From Hysterium pulicare CBS 123377 (Eukaryota; Ascomycota; Dothideomycetes; Hysteriales; Hysteriaceae), in contig AJFK01000591.1 of assembly GCA_000467715.1 (NCBI GenBank), positions 1 through 64,000 of the forward strand: 64,000 nt of DNA. Reading direction: 5' to 3'. Each line of letters begins with the position of its first letter. The first letter of the stretch is position 1. Positions 35,416 to 47,517 of this stretch are shown one piece after another. The notes below the pieces were generated by a model, which was given only the letters and a program-made list of their open reading frames with translations, did not search any database and was not told the DNA's origin. A program made the translations under genes and the position numbers.

Positions 35416-36113
35416 TCATGCCCTTCGAACCTGCCATTTTATATCCTTGATACTAACCTCCTCGCCCGCCTTCTCATCGTAATCGAACCACTCGCCCTCA
35501 CTCAAGTCAATACCAGAGAACTTGGTGGAGGACTCCGCGCCAGTAGCCAACCACTCTCCCTTCACACCCGAAATATAAGTATTGTGCTGTAAACGAGCCA
35601 CCAACGTCCGCTCACCTCAGGTTTGAACTCAGTAAATTCCAGCCCGCGACAGTCAAACTCGATGATATTCACGGCCTTTGGAGGCTCACTATGCGGGTAC
35701 GATGCCGGCGCAGCCTTGATGCTGGCGGAATGCTCCCTCTGGCAGACAAATATCAGCTACGCATGATTATGCAGGGTTGGAGTGGAGAAAATGACCTTAC
35801 AGTTCTTACATCTCCAGACAAAATTGGCTTCGCCTCTACTACCACTCAGCTCATTGGTTTCCTAGAAGAGCGATTAGAGCTGATGGAGAGAAGTGGTATA
35901 ATTGGGCGTACGAAGCGAGTTATGGTCACCCAGTTCGGATGAGTCTCGCGACAGGAAGTGCATTGGACTTTGAAGGTATAGTAAAAGGGTGTGTCGGAGG
36001 CGTCGTTTGGACGAAGGTCCGTCACACTGAAGCGGGAATTTTAGTAGTGTAGGGAGGATGCAAGTAAGCAAATAATACCCGTTGAGCTCCGCCGTGAGAG
36101 CGAGTGCAAGCAT
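35416..36113 (-). CDS. CXXC-motif zinc-binding protein (UPF0587/C1orf123 family)
   Basis: Small conserved eukaryotic protein with a treble-clef-like zinc site made of two CxxC pairs; the precise role is unknown. Five exons, 36113-36079, 36026-35912, 35861-35796, 35738-35616 and 35559-35416, give 160 aa, the normal family length. Seen: MLALALTAELNGVTDLRPND, FKVQCTSCRETHPNWV, RGEANFVWRCKNCKREHS, AVNIIEFDCRGLEF and FSGIDLSEGEWFDYDEK. The zinc ligands CTSC and CKNC are intact. Introns are 50-57 nt. It is divergent from the PPR gene with only 282 bp between start codons. Confidence 0.93.
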
Positions 36114-36395
36114 CCTGATATGGGTCTGGCACAGGATGCTGAGGCTATCGGACGAAATTTGTCTGGAGAAGTTGCGGGATGGCAGGAGAATGATGGGTGG
36201 ATGTAGGAGCGAGCACGTGACGTTGTTGGCGAAGATGAGCAGGATGTTCGCGGAGCTAGGTGGTTGACTGAATTCACTTCTGCACTGGCATTCGTCTTTC
36301 GTCTTCCGTCTTCCGTCTTTCATTTCTATTCCCTTCAGATTCACCCCTCCCAATTGCTCTCCTTACCTCATTGAACTAAGCATGCTCCGATAACA

Positions 36396-38168
36396 ATGCA
36401 AACCCTCTGGTCTCGGGCAATACAGACCTCTTGCACCTGCAAATGCACCTTCTGCCTCTCCACCTCAACGAGGGCACTTGCTAGGCGCGCAAGCACCGCC
36501 ACCGCCAGAAGAATCTTTCGCGGCGGGCCTTCTTCGACCTTCTTATACTCGGCCATCTTCGCAGCCGCCGCCGTCGTCGATGGGAGAGCTAAGCAACAGC
36601 GAAGGGAACAGTGGAATGCTGCTATTGCAGCGGCCAAAGAAAACCTGAACACTGTCACAACGGATGCAGACCTGGACGAGACCGAACGCCCAGCACTGCG
36701 CCAACTTTGCCCGGAGCTTGACCTTGTTCACGACATCTCAGGACCGCAGGTTGACAATGATGGTGCGGGTGTGCCTGACGATGCCGTTGACGAGTCTTCC
36801 AAGGAATACATCGACGAGCTATGGGATACAATACCATTGGACTCCAGGATGTCCCGCCGTGAGAGACCGCCGTGGCAGCCAAACACAGGTCCACGTCTGA
36901 ACAGAAGGCATCTGCCCCCTCAGTCATTGTGGTCGTTGGATAGTCTACGGCAGAGGAGTCTCAGACGCAGGTGGACGTGGAAGAAAACAAGGACAATGGA
37001 GCTATCAATGGCCAGTTTTGTCCATCGTATGATGCTACGGTGGAATTTATATGACCTCTTCAATTCCTCTTTAGATGCTTTGCCCACCGCCGTTCGGAGC
37101 ATCGCATCTCTGAGCGCCAAAGATCTCGAACTCGTCGCTGAGGAAATTTCATGCTGCGTAAACACGTTGCGTGCTGAGCCTATTGGTGAAATAGACGACA
37201 ACTTTCTATCCAGACTTGCTCGTCAATTGACGTTCGTTATGCCAACATATGCGCAAGACGAAGATGGGACGTTCTATCTTATTTGCGAAGAAATGAACGA
37301 TGCCCTCCGGAGCCTTTTCCAACAGGGAGTCCCGAAATCAAGTGACCGAACCTCCTTGGCTGCTAAAATATGTCACAATCTTATGATATCGCCTGCTCCC
37401 CCGGACGTACAAACGTTCAACATTCTAGTGACTGGCTTCAATCGTTGGCATAGGCCAGATCTCTGTAATCTCGTCATTTCCTGTTTGATGGAAACGAAAA
37501 TTCGGCCAAACGAATTGACCTGCGCCGCAGTTCTGTCCCACTACATCGACTCGAATAATTCACAAGGTTTTACCAATTTCGTCAGCCTCATGAGAGGCTG
37601 CAAGGCGGGCTTAATGCTAGCCCATCCGGAAGTGCAAATCAATAGTGCTGGAGAGAAACGTCTGACTCGAAGCCGATCTGCCGACAAAATCATTCAAAAA
37701 GTATATCCGACCCCCATGGTCTTCAACCAATTGATGAGAGGCGTGCTGAAGTTCGCGGGCATTGATCGTGCCATGGAGATCTACCACGAGATGCAGCGTG
37801 ATGACTGGGGCCTCGATATTCGAGGTCTGAATCAAATTCTGGTGGAATGCGTGAATCGTCGCGACTGGTATAATGGATGCATGGTATGGGAGCAGATACA
37901 GATATTGACTCGAAGGCATAAGAGAGTACAGGCAGACGTTTCCATGTATGGCCGTATGTTAAGCCTATGTGACATGACAGACCACCAGGCGGCTTACAGA
38001 GAGATTTTGGATGCCGCTATAAATGGGGGCCATGGTCGGAGGCTACTAGTTACGATGGCTGCGCGCATCAACATGTCGGTGGCGAGATCGTACAAGATCT
38101 TTCCGAACAAAGATTCCAAAGAGAGTCCCATTGCCAATAATGTACGGAAATATGCTGAAGGTCATTAA
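36396..38168 (+). CDS. Pentatricopeptide-repeat protein, probably mitochondrial
   Basis: Single-exon gene of 590 aa. The N-terminus is Arg/Ser/Thr/Ala-rich without acidic residues for about 60 residues, typical of a mitochondrial presequence, and includes a hydrophobic stretch FLYSAIFAAAAVV. The C-terminal half contains PPR-like helical pairs (PDVQTFNILVTGFNRWHRPD, PNELTCAAVLSHYID, PTPMVFNQLMRGVLKFAGID, RGLNQILVECVNRRDW). Such proteins bind organellar RNA for stability, translation or processing. Which RNA is bound cannot be told. The segment at about residues 150-205 is unusually Arg-rich and reads openly in an alternative frame, so a small undetected frame error there is possible. Confidence 0.8.
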   Translation: MQTLWSRAIQTSCTCKCTFCLSTSTRALARRASTATARRIFRGGPSSTFLYSAIFAAAAVVDGRAKQQRREQWNAAIAAAKENLNTVTTDADLDETERPALRQLCPELDLVHDISGPQVDNDGAGVPDDAVDESSKEYIDELWDTIPLDSRMSRRERPPWQPNTGPRLNRRHLPPQSLWSLDSLRQRSLRRRWTWKKTRTMELSMASFVHRMMLRWNLYDLFNSSLDALPTAVRSIASLSAKDLELVAEEISCCVNTLRAEPIGEIDDNFLSRLARQLTFVMPTYAQDEDGTFYLICEEMNDALRSLFQQGVPKSSDRTSLAAKICHNLMISPAPPDVQTFNILVTGFNRWHRPDLCNLVISCLMETKIRPNELTCAAVLSHYIDSNNSQGFTNFVSLMRGCKAGLMLAHPEVQINSAGEKRLTRSRSADKIIQKVYPTPMVFNQLMRGVLKFAGIDRAMEIYHEMQRDDWGLDIRGLNQILVECVNRRDWYNGCMVWEQIQILTRRHKRVQADVSMYGRMLSLCDMTDHQAAYREILDAAINGGHGRRLLVTMAARINMSVARSYKIFPNKDSKESPIANNVRKYAEGH

Positions 38169-38548
38169 CAGCATTCACGGCGAGATCGAGAAAGGGGCAA
38201 TAGCTCACTTAGCCGAGCGATCTTCGGCATCAGTGATGCACTATGGTATTTGATATCTGCATTTGCATTCGAAGATCCCAATATATGTACTGCGTGTAAG
38301 TTGTTGCACTGTATATCACGCACAGCTCAAGACTTAGGATGTCCAAAACTTCAATTTGGAATGTATCTTCCCTACGTATTGATTTCCTTTCACTTTTCGT
38401 GATTTCAAAGCTCGTATACGTCTTCCTTTCCACTGTAGAATCTGACTGCGAGGTCGCAATAACCAAGAACAGTTTCGGCTTGCCTGACCGCTATACTCCC
38501 ATTCTATGTACTAAGTGAAGTGTAAGTACAAAATTCGAGTCCCTTTAG
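38169..38548. other. Convergent 3' region, no gene
   Basis: 380 bp between the stop codons of the PPR gene and the SHE4-like gene. Nothing beyond probable 3' untranslated sequence is seen. Confidence 0.45.
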
Positions 38549-41008
38549 CTAAGCTAGTAAAATCTTCAGAGTCTCTACGCCCGTCTGTATAACCTCCTGT
38601 TTCCTCGAACTTTTCAGCAACGCCTTCAACACTTCTACTCCACCTCTAGACTTCATGGCCTCCTTGCCTCTTTCACCAATTTCGCCAGGTGCCCCCACTA
38701 TGCTTCTAACACACACAACGCCTCTATGCTTGATATCTTCATCTTCATCATTGCACAGGTCCAGAAGAATATCCATTCCCCTTTCCTGACTCAACACGGC
38801 ATCCACAGCTAGGTCCCATCCTAGTAGCATAGCGAGAGCGCCACCAGCGGCGGACCTGGTCTTAGCATCCTCGACGTCTGCCATTGCAAGCAGGATATGC
38901 ATCCTATTGTTTGCACGCTTAGAGCCGTTCGCGAATTTCTCGACGCCCGTGGGCGAAGCAACAAGGTTGCAGACGAGTTCCACTGTGGCACGTCGGACCA
39001 GCTCGTTGGGCGATAAGACCAACTCATCCATGATCCTGTCCCATGCAAGACGAATAACTGTGTCTCTTGATTCGTCGTCCATGGAGGCTAGGTTGGTGAG
39101 AGCAAGTAGGGCTTCGAAAGTGTGGAGGAGATTCTGCGTATTGGCATTGGGATCCGGCTCAAGTAAGAAAACAAGAGGACGAATGGCGCTATTTGTGGGC
39201 ACGGCGGAAGCGGTGGAGAAGACGTGGTGAGGATTTATGCTGATGAGAATTCGAGCGAGAGCCTGAGCGGCGGCTCGATCGGATGCAGCAGAATAAGATG
39301 ATGCGTGTGGGTGCTCTTCGGCATGAATATGGTCCCAGATCTGGAGGATTAGTTTGACTGCACCCTGTTGTGCCATGAGACCACGGTGTGACTTTTCTTG
39401 GGATAATGAAAGGAGAATGTGGAGCATCTGGGACAGAACGCTTGGCGACGCGCGCTTGCTACAAGTGACAAGTAGAGGCACGATACCGGAGTCCAAAACC
39501 TTTTTACAACGAGCGGTTACATGAGCCGCATCTTCGAGAGGGTCTGGTCCTGCAGGTTTGGAGGTGTTGGCATATGCTTTGAGTTGGGCCATTCGTTTCT
39601 CCTCTTCCGACTGAATTGGCAGATACGTAGTCAAGTTCACGAAGATGGTCAGGCCTCCAAACATGACGGGCTTAGGTGCTTCTGAGTTTGCCATAGACCC
39701 AATAAGACATTTGAGAAAGGAATGATCATTAGCCAGTTCTTCCCGAACCTTTGGTTGAAGAGAAGCATATGCCAGTCCTTCAACTGAGTCCTGCTTGCTC
39801 GTGGTCTCGGTACTCAAAACCATAGACTTGAATCGCGAGATCAAATCATCTTGATGGACACTTGTAGGGACGATGATTTGTGGGCCATTTTTGGGGGGAA
39901 TCTCATCTCCCAGCTTCACTAGAATCAGCGCGGCCAGGCTCGATTTCTTTTCATCTACCGCAGCGGCAACAATGTCTTCGACCCATTCTCGGCAATGCCT
40001 ATTTATAGCTTCTCGGCAGGTCTTATCGACACAGGCAGCATTTATCAGTTCGAGAGAAGCCTGCTCCAGTTTGTGGCTTTTCTTAGCTTCAACGAGAGGA
40101 ACAAGGCTGCTGACGAAACCTTCTGTGAGAAAGAGAGCCGCAGCAACCGAGGTTGTGATCGGAAAGATGGCGGCAGCAGCTGAGAAGGCAATGATGAGGC
40201 TTTCCGTCGTAGGTCTCGAGACGCGTGAGGTCACGAACTTGGAAATAAGATTCTGTGCTGTATCCGGCGCTAGCTCGAGTAATTTGACTGTAGCAAGCGT
40301 TCCCTGGCTTCGTAGGCTGTTGGGTAGCCTAATATCTAGGGATGTGAGAATGACACTAAATCCATCCGAATCAATAATGCCGTTAAGATGAGGGGCATGG
40401 GCAGCAAGCAGCCGTGCAATAGCTTTCATCGCGCGCTCCGGATGATCCAAAGCTTCTTCCATCATCATTGCCAAGGACAGAGTGAAGGCGTCTCTGTGGC
40501 CTTGAATGAAGGTTGCCTCGGACGGCCATACAGATCGGTTCAAAAGCACATGTAGCAAGCCGTCCATGCTATCGTCCCCTCGTTCGAAGACTTGGTAGTA
40601 GGTTGCAGTTGGATGCTTCTGCAGAGCAGTGGCCAGTACTATTTGAGCAGCTTGGTACTGCAGTAATTCGCCCGTAATACAATCAAGAGTGTCGCACTCA
40701 GTCTTGTAGTCCATCAAGATAGTCATAGCTTGCTCAGCTACCTGGTTGGATAACTTTTGCCCTTTGATGAACCTCAAAGCTCGTTCGCCGTCGTTCTCGT
40801 CGCAGCTCTTTACCCAAGCCCTGCACAGGTCGAGTAGAGGGCTTCTGCCTTCCTCCTCTTTCAAAGACAGCCATGCTGCTTTGACCTTTGAGTTTTCTGG
40901 AGCAATTGTTGTTGCTTCTCGCAGGGCTCGGGCGGCGTCTGCGAATTTACCGGCCTTTACGCTTTCGGCGGCTGCCTGTGCCAGAAATTCGGCACGGGTT
41001 TCTTCCAT
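38549..41008 (-). CDS. SHE4: UCS-domain myosin chaperone (She4/Rng3/UNC-45 family)
   Basis: Predicted co-chaperone that folds and protects myosin motor domains, needed for actomyosin function, endocytosis and cytokinesis. Single exon of 819 aa when started at MEETRAEFLAQ (41008); the frame is open further upstream to 41320 but that extension looks like untranslated leader. The N-terminus has a tetratricopeptide-like helix pair (ESVKAGKFADAARALREA). The rest is armadillo/UCS helical repeat, including VMFGGLTIFVNLTTYLP, RTAVELVCNL-like ATVELVCNLVASPTGVEKF, RSAAGGALAMLLGW and HRGVVCVRSIV, which match the UCS core. The length is close to yeast She4 (789 aa). Confidence 0.92.
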   Translation of the reverse strand: MEETRAEFLAQAAAESVKAGKFADAARALREATTIAPENSKVKAAWLSLKEEEGRSPLLDLCRAWVKSCDENDGERALRFIKGQKLSNQVAEQAMTILMDYKTECDTLDCITGELLQYQAAQIVLATALQKHPTATYYQVFERGDDSMDGLLHVLLNRSVWPSEATFIQGHRDAFTLSLAMMMEEALDHPERAMKAIARLLAAHAPHLNGIIDSDGFSVILTSLDIRLPNSLRSQGTLATVKLLELAPDTAQNLISKFVTSRVSRPTTESLIIAFSAAAAIFPITTSVAAALFLTEGFVSSLVPLVEAKKSHKLEQASLELINAACVDKTCREAINRHCREWVEDIVAAAVDEKKSSLAALILVKLGDEIPPKNGPQIIVPTSVHQDDLISRFKSMVLSTETTSKQDSVEGLAYASLQPKVREELANDHSFLKCLIGSMANSEAPKPVMFGGLTIFVNLTTYLPIQSEEEKRMAQLKAYANTSKPAGPDPLEDAAHVTARCKKVLDSGIVPLLVTCSKRASPSVLSQMLHILLSLSQEKSHRGLMAQQGAVKLILQIWDHIHAEEHPHASSYSAASDRAAAQALARILISINPHHVFSTASAVPTNSAIRPLVFLLEPDPNANTQNLLHTFEALLALTNLASMDDESRDTVIRLAWDRIMDELVLSPNELVRRATVELVCNLVASPTGVEKFANGSKRANNRMHILLAMADVEDAKTRSAAGGALAMLLGWDLAVDAVLSQERGMDILLDLCNDEDEDIKHRGVVCVRSIVGAPGEIGERGKEAMKSRGGVEVLKALLKSSRKQEVIQTGVETLKILLA

Positions 41009-41467
41009 AGCGAATGCGAGGATGCGATGAAGGCATGTTTGGGAGTAGGTTTGTAGTTGATAAAAGTAAGGGAGGGTCTTGGTTGGGTCACGGGAATTGC
41101 CCCACGCAGCCCACGTCGGGCAGTCCGCCAAGACCAAACTTCTGAACTTCAAGTATCCCTCCGCTTGTCCTGAACTGCAAAGATTCAGATAACAAAGCAA
41201 CGAGGCGCTGCGTTCATCGTGAATGAGACATGGCGTTTTATTGAATACCAATACAGCCGACTGAGGCGCTCTATTCTTACAGACATCCCCCCTTCCCACG
41301 CCAAATAACGCATAATACATAGACTCCTTCTCGTCTGGTCGACAACGGCAACCATGAACGCCCCATATCTCGTGACCCCATGATTCTCTGGTCGCTCATA
41401 ACAAGGGACACAGCCATTCTCCGTCTCTTCAATCTCAGACACGTTCCTCGTGAGCGTCCATCTTTGT
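41009..41467. other. SHE4 leader and CDC11 3' end
   Basis: 459 bp between two minus-strand genes. It carries the promoter of the SHE4-like gene; the open frame that continues 5' of its start codon has no family resemblance. Confidence 0.4.
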
Positions 41468-44400
41468 TTAAGTTTTCCTGATAACACCCAAGTACACCAA
41501 CCGCATCCAAACATCATCCTTAACCATCGTCGTTCGCGCATCAAATGCTAAACCGTCAAGTTGCTTCAGGCTCCTACAGCTAGAGGCCAACATCATTTCG
41601 TGGACCCGTCGCCTCAGTCGTGTATCATCATCCAGTCGTGCCAAGTATTGCTGATCAGCCTCTTTGCTAGCCGTTGGTAAAATGAAACGCTCTGCTTCAT
41701 CAGTGTCCGGAGCTGGCTGCTTCAATGACATTATTCGATTTTCTACGACCGGAGCATAAAAGCCGGTAGTGAGGGGGTTCTGTCGAAGGTCCAGTTTTGT
41801 CAATGTGGAAAGCTTCCCTAGCACAGCGAGATTGGTTCGTAATCGCGAGAGACGATTTCCCGCCAGGAGCAATTCGGCCAGCCTCTTGATATTAAGAACG
41901 GGACGTAGATCTCTCAAAGCATTGAAATTGAGATTAAGATATCGGATATTTGGGGCTGACTGTCCGAAATCGACGGGCAGTGCCTGCAACCCGGAAGAAG
42001 CCAGTTCAAGACGTTGAAGATTCAAAAAGTCATGTGATATCTGGAACCTTGGCAGACTGTTGGCTGATATGTAGAGAGTACGGACGTCGGAATACTGTGA
42101 CCAAAGTCGGTTTTCTCGTGGGACCACTAGCCCCGGCTCCGATAACTGTCCCCGTGCAGATAAGGTTCGAAGATGCCCTAGATTTTCTAGTCCAGAGACT
42201 TCTACCAGACAGTTGTTATCGACATAGAGACTCTCCAATCTTGGAAAATTTGTTCCCACGTCGAGTGAGCGTAGCTCGTTCCTGGAGAGTCGTAGAGAGC
42301 GGAGACAATTGAGAGCTGTGGTCGACATATCAAAGACGGGAAATTCACGAACACAGTTGTCATCTAACCAGGTTAGTCAGTTGAGGGATACAAGCCTAAA
42401 ACCCGCATGACATACCTAGATCAAGATACTGGAGTTCCGATAAGCATTGTGTATTCCGGATTTCTGTTATACCGTTTCCACGAAGGTTCAGGCCGACTAA
42501 GGATTTCCTATGCGTAAGTTAGTCACGATTTCTTCTTCTAGCTAGTAGACCTGCTGGGCTTACAGATTCGCGAACTCGAAGTCCACATGCTTGACTTCAT
42601 TCCTCTGTATGCTCAGTTCCATAAGTCCATCTAGACTCAGAACACCGTCGAGACACTGGATCTTGTTGTCATCCGCTTTCAATATTCGTAGGTGGACAAG
42701 GCGACTGAGACCTCTGAGACTATCGATCTCGTTGTTAGATATATCAAGGTATTGTAGATTTAATAGATGCCCCCAGAAGGTAAGACCGGTCAGAGAGTTG
42801 TTGTGCGCTCTCAAGCGACGAACAGTGGCCGGGACTCCAGCTAGCTGGGAAATACTATTATCTGATATGTCGAGATCCTCAATTTGGCTGCAGAAGTCAT
42901 TTAATCTGTGGAGGCTGGTGAGTCCTTTATTATGAACATCTACCTCCCGGAGATCCTCCCAGTATGGCTCGTCTGGCTCAACATCTTGTAATGCCTTGAC
43001 TAGTTCTGCTGTTCCCAAGGCGTAGCGGTCCTCTACCGTTTGTGTAAGGGCACCTCCATTCCACTGAATCACTACTCTGTCTGGGAGTTCGCATTCATCT
43101 ATTTGGTGGACAGTAAAATCCGGTAGATCGCTGAGCATGAATGTTATATCAGCTACTCGACATGGTGTTGGCGGCACGGGTATCATAGCTTCTTCATGCG
43201 AGTCCCTGCCGATCGCGGAAGCAGCCACGCTCATCGATAGGCGCATGCGATAGTTTCTCGTTGGACCTGGTAGTATTGATAAATCTTCATCTTCTTGAAT
43301 GGGAGGTATTTTTGACGCATCGAATGATTTCGTGCTTGGCATGGTGCGCCAACGTTCCCCACGAAGTGTTGACTTTTTCCTTTGAGATCGATGGACCTCA
43401 TGAGAGCTACTGTATGCCTTTGGGTACCCTCCTGTCCCTCCATTGGCCTCAAAACTTATGGGGTCCAGGTCAGCTTCATCCGCGTCGTCTGCAACACCCC
43501 GCTCTACTGTGTCAGAGCGAGAGACACAGGGAGACGAGAATGAAATCGTAATGTCTCTAAATCTCGGCGCTTGCATAGCATCCCTAGCAGTCGTCCGACC
43601 CTCGTCTAATTGAATTTCGTGCTCCACTGCATCTTGACTATGGTCTGTTCTCGAATAAGCGTTTGACTGTTGCTGTGCTCGATGATCTGCTTCAATTTTG
43701 GCCTCCTGTTCACTCCAGGAAGTTGCCCTAGTCTCAGTCTTTGGGAAGCTCCAGGCAAAATTTGAGAGTTTTGAAGGAACTGAGCTTGAGTCTGTGGGTG
43801 GTATTGTTCTTCCCTCTCGAGTCGCAGGCCGTGGCTTTACTTGGGGTTGTACATCCTTTGGTTGATCAACCCCCTTTCCGTCGCCACCCATTGTTGGATG
43901 GACACAACCCTCCTTGCTTACTAACTCTCTCATTTCATCTACAGTTAGATCCGGAATGTCTCCAAATGGATCATCTTCGCTTTGATTGATAGCACTAACA
44001 TCTTCGGACCGATGTTTTTCTTTGACGGGACTCGTTGCTTTGATCCATATGCCCTTTTCACGATCAAAAGTCATTCCGGCTACTTGCTCAGGTATCAGGT
44101 GAGCAACGGCCTCAGGTGCCAACGTCGCTACATGATCAGACCTTCTAGAAGTGTTTGTGACTGCAGTCCGACCTAAAGAAGATCCCGCAGACTCATGAGA
44201 GCCATTGGTTCCTGGAACTGAGCCAACTGATCTGTCATTGCTGTGATTTGTATCAGGTCCTGCCCGATCTCGGTTATGAACTTCAGTGATGCGTATGTTA
44301 TCCTGCTGTATGGTCACACGGTCGTTGCCTGGTTCTACAAGTGGCCGGTCAAATAGAAGTGACCGAATAGAGGAAGCCATAAAATCATCCGAATCCTTCT

Positions 44401-47008
44401 CCTGGAATTTTTGCAGATGGCTCATGACATGAGGGTCCAAATCCTGCCTGTTTGGAATCCTCCAGCCTCCCGCCGCCCCCTCCCTACTTGGAGGCCTTGA
44501 GAATGTAAGCGGTGTTGATGGAATGACGTTATCTTCAACTCTGCTGTTTGATTCGGACTCTGTCTCCTCCAGACTGGCAAGACCACTTGTTGGCCGACCC
44601 TTGGTTCGGATGAAGTCCATGATTTTCATGGCTTCGTCAAGAAAATCCTGGGTCGTGACGGATCGTTTCCGTAATTCATCCTTCATACCGACTGCCCTCT
44701 GCATGGTGAATGCTGCAACTTCGCCAGCTAAAGCAGTAGCCCTTACTGGCTCAGGAACTTCGTCTTCTGCAGTAGGTGGTTTGAGATGTTCTTGAATAAT
44801 CTCTAATCGTGGAGAGCTCAGCATGAACGCTTCAGTGGCTTCCAAAATCTCTGCCTGGATTTCGTCGCGTCGCCTTTGACTCGGTGTCGGGTTTCTAGGC
44901 CGCAGGATGTGTCTTCGTGCAAGCACCTCAGGATCTGCAATGTTGTGAGAATGGTCTTGGCGAGCATCTTTTCTCTTCTTCCCGATGACAGCTTGCATTG
45001 CACCGTGTACTTCTCGTATGGAATCAACGATAGCGTCATTTACATCCTCCGTATCCATGGAATGAAGTGTCCTTCGCCGTTTTGGAGTAGGATCTTTAAA
45101 TGGAGAAGTAGGCGGGCGCTTGCCCTCAGTATGCGCAAAGATGACTTCCATAGGCACATCAGCTCCACCTATAGAGGCGACTTCGATGCCACCTGAGGGG
45201 GACTTGTGGTTGCCTTGCAAGAATTGGTTTCGGCAAGAAGTTGAAGAAGTTGGTGGTGATTTCAAGTTGTTCGTCCTAACTTTTTTGCCCTCAGAGATAT
45301 GTGGCGACGAGTCCAAGCGGAACCGAAAGGGATGGTGGAAACCAGGCGGCGCGACATTTGGAGGGGGTGACCCATCAAAATCAACACTGTTATTGTTGTT
45401 GTTAGAAGAATCTCTTGATGAGACCATCGAAAGATCTTCTGGAAACTGATAGGTATCGAGCTGGCCCTGGCCGAACGTCTCGCGCCTGATAGGCCCCGTC
45501 TTGAGAGGCATAGCTTGAGAAGTCACATGTGTCTCGAGAGTGGTCTTATGAATGCTCACCTCTTCAACTGAGGTCAAACGTGAATCTTGAATGATTTTCC
45601 GGGGTGATCCTGCTTCATTTGCTTGCAAGTAGCTGGCTTGAATCTGCTCTTTTCGATCTTCTAACTGACTCAACCTTCTCTGCAGTCGATTGCTAGTAAA
45701 TGTGTCGTGGGTATCGAAAAGCTTGAGAGGACTGCCAGAACTTCTCGTTCGTTCAGGACTCAGGAAATCCGGCTGTGGTTGGCGACGTGGGGTAACGGGT
45801 GGTATTGATGGAGGAGTGGGAGCTTGTGGGGGCACTTCCAATGGTCGACTTTGATGTAAATCTACTGCATTATGTTGTGAAGCATTACTAGTTGCGACAC
45901 TGGTCTCAGCCGGGCTGTATGAGAGCCGCTTGGAATGAGGAGAGGGGCTCAACGAACGTCTCCGAAAGGATCCGTCTGCAGAATAGCCGCCACGCCTTGC
46001 AGACACGAATCCGCCAACATCGATTGCATCTGGAGTGCCAACTGGAAGATCTTCGGGCAGGGTGTCCTCCTGAAACCTTGCGTACGATGATTCTTCGACC
46101 TTTGCGTTCTGTACGGCGTCGCATAGTGAAGATTGACTATCATCGTCCGAGGGCACTTCAAGCCTCCTTAGCCTTTCGTCAATTTCAGACTTGCTAAAGT
46201 TGGGTGCGGCGTAGTTGAGTTGGCCGTGCACAGTGTTCTGTTTTGAAATGAAGACCGGACTGAAATTCTCGTTTTCAAGTTCTAATTGTCCACTTGCAGT
46301 CCGAGACATATTTCCAAGTCCCGGTCTATGATGTATCTGCTCTGATATTATCCGTGATTCGTGAGTATTGGCTGCTGTTGAATCTTGCTCCTCGTCCGCA
46401 CGTTTGGAATCTTCAGATGGCCAGGGCGGAGGACTTGACGGTATTGCATCGAACCCCTTGAACAATCGCAGTCCTTCGCTGGGTTTCTTTAAGGCATTTG
46501 CTCGTAGACCGGATGGCTTCTGGAAGATATTCTCCAAACCCATAGGACTGAACAGATCCCGCTGGTCTCCGTAGCCTAGTTGACCTTTTATCAGCCTCCT
46601 CTTCCACTCTGGTGTATCTTGTATTTGTACATTCTTCCCAGGAGAGGATTTGAGAGGCTTCTGATCAACAGTTCCTTGACAAACCACAGATTGTGGAGAA
46701 GTGGCCGAAATGGACTGGGAATCCTCCATGACCGACGCGGTTAGGGAAATGTTATGGTCGCTCAAGCTTCGTTCGGTAAGCGCACCCCTCGGCCTATCAG
46801 TGCGACGCCTATCTTTCGTGAGCGGGCGGGTTTTTATTTCAGAAAAGGATCCCGAAGAAGTTCTGAATCGGGGCAGCCGGCTGCGAGGCTGAGGTGGGTC
46901 TGCTGAGCCTCCAGGACGTGAAGACATTACGGCGGAGGCATAGTGAGGAGAAGAAGAACGTGGTTGGGGGATCCAGTCTTCTGAGAGGTCATCTAGCCAT
47001 GGCTTCAT
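41468..47008 (-). CDS. CDC11: Cdc11/Nud1-type septation-initiation-network scaffold with leucine-rich repeats
   Basis: Spindle-pole-body scaffold that anchors the septation initiation (mitotic exit) network. Three exons, 47008-42564, 42507-42416 and 42363-41468, give 1810 aa. The start MKPWLDDLSEDWIPQPRS matches the conserved N-terminal motif of the family; an upstream in-frame Met is less likely. A long disordered Ser/Pro-rich region with many S/T-P sites precedes leucine-rich repeats from about residue 1345 (IEDLDISDNSISQL, LQYLDISNNEIDSL, LRSLRLSRNELRSL, RYLNLNFNALRDL). The C-terminal cap LKQLDGLAFDARTTMVKDDVW and LVYLGVIRK is typical of Cdc11/Nud1. Introns are 56 and 52 nt. Confidence 0.93.
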
Positions 47009-47517
47009 CTTTGCGGCGGTTGTGGTGCACGAATTGGGGCCGGTTGAAGGCACGAGTGCCTTTGTTTTGGCTTGTTGTCGCAGTGAGGTTACGCGTCGCA
47101 AGGGTGAGGAGTAGAGATGGATATCAATGATCAACCATGACACGGCCACAGCTACAGGCAAAGCAGCAATGAGCGCGTCAACTGCGAGTAGGTTGCGTTG
47201 TTGAAATATCACCGGTATCACTCTCTTCACTATCCAGGCACGGCTACGAAGCACCCAACGGTTGTGCGTTGCCCGTGCCCTGCCATGCCAACGGCCGGGT
47301 CAGGTGATCTCGACCACTTCTCTGTGCTACGACATTGCTCGACAACCTTCAACTTGTGTCCTTCGCTTCATGTCTGGAAAAGGGCCGGCTTCATTTTGCT
47401 ATATGCTATAATGTTAACTCAGAAGAACGACTAACGCCCCACCGCAGCTTGAGCCAATCCCTTTACGATGCATTATTGCGCCCTATCAACCACCAATTAG
47501 GACTGTTGGTTTTCGCC
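47009..47517. other. Divergent promoter region of CDC11 and the unknown 708-aa gene
   Basis: 509 bp between divergent start codons. Open frames extend into it from both sides without family resemblance. No specific element is identified. Confidence 0.4.

Noticed and set aside
41009-41320. N-terminal extension of the SHE4-like protein
   Set aside because: The upstream in-frame sequence has no tetratricopeptide or UCS character, and family proteins begin close to the chosen Met.
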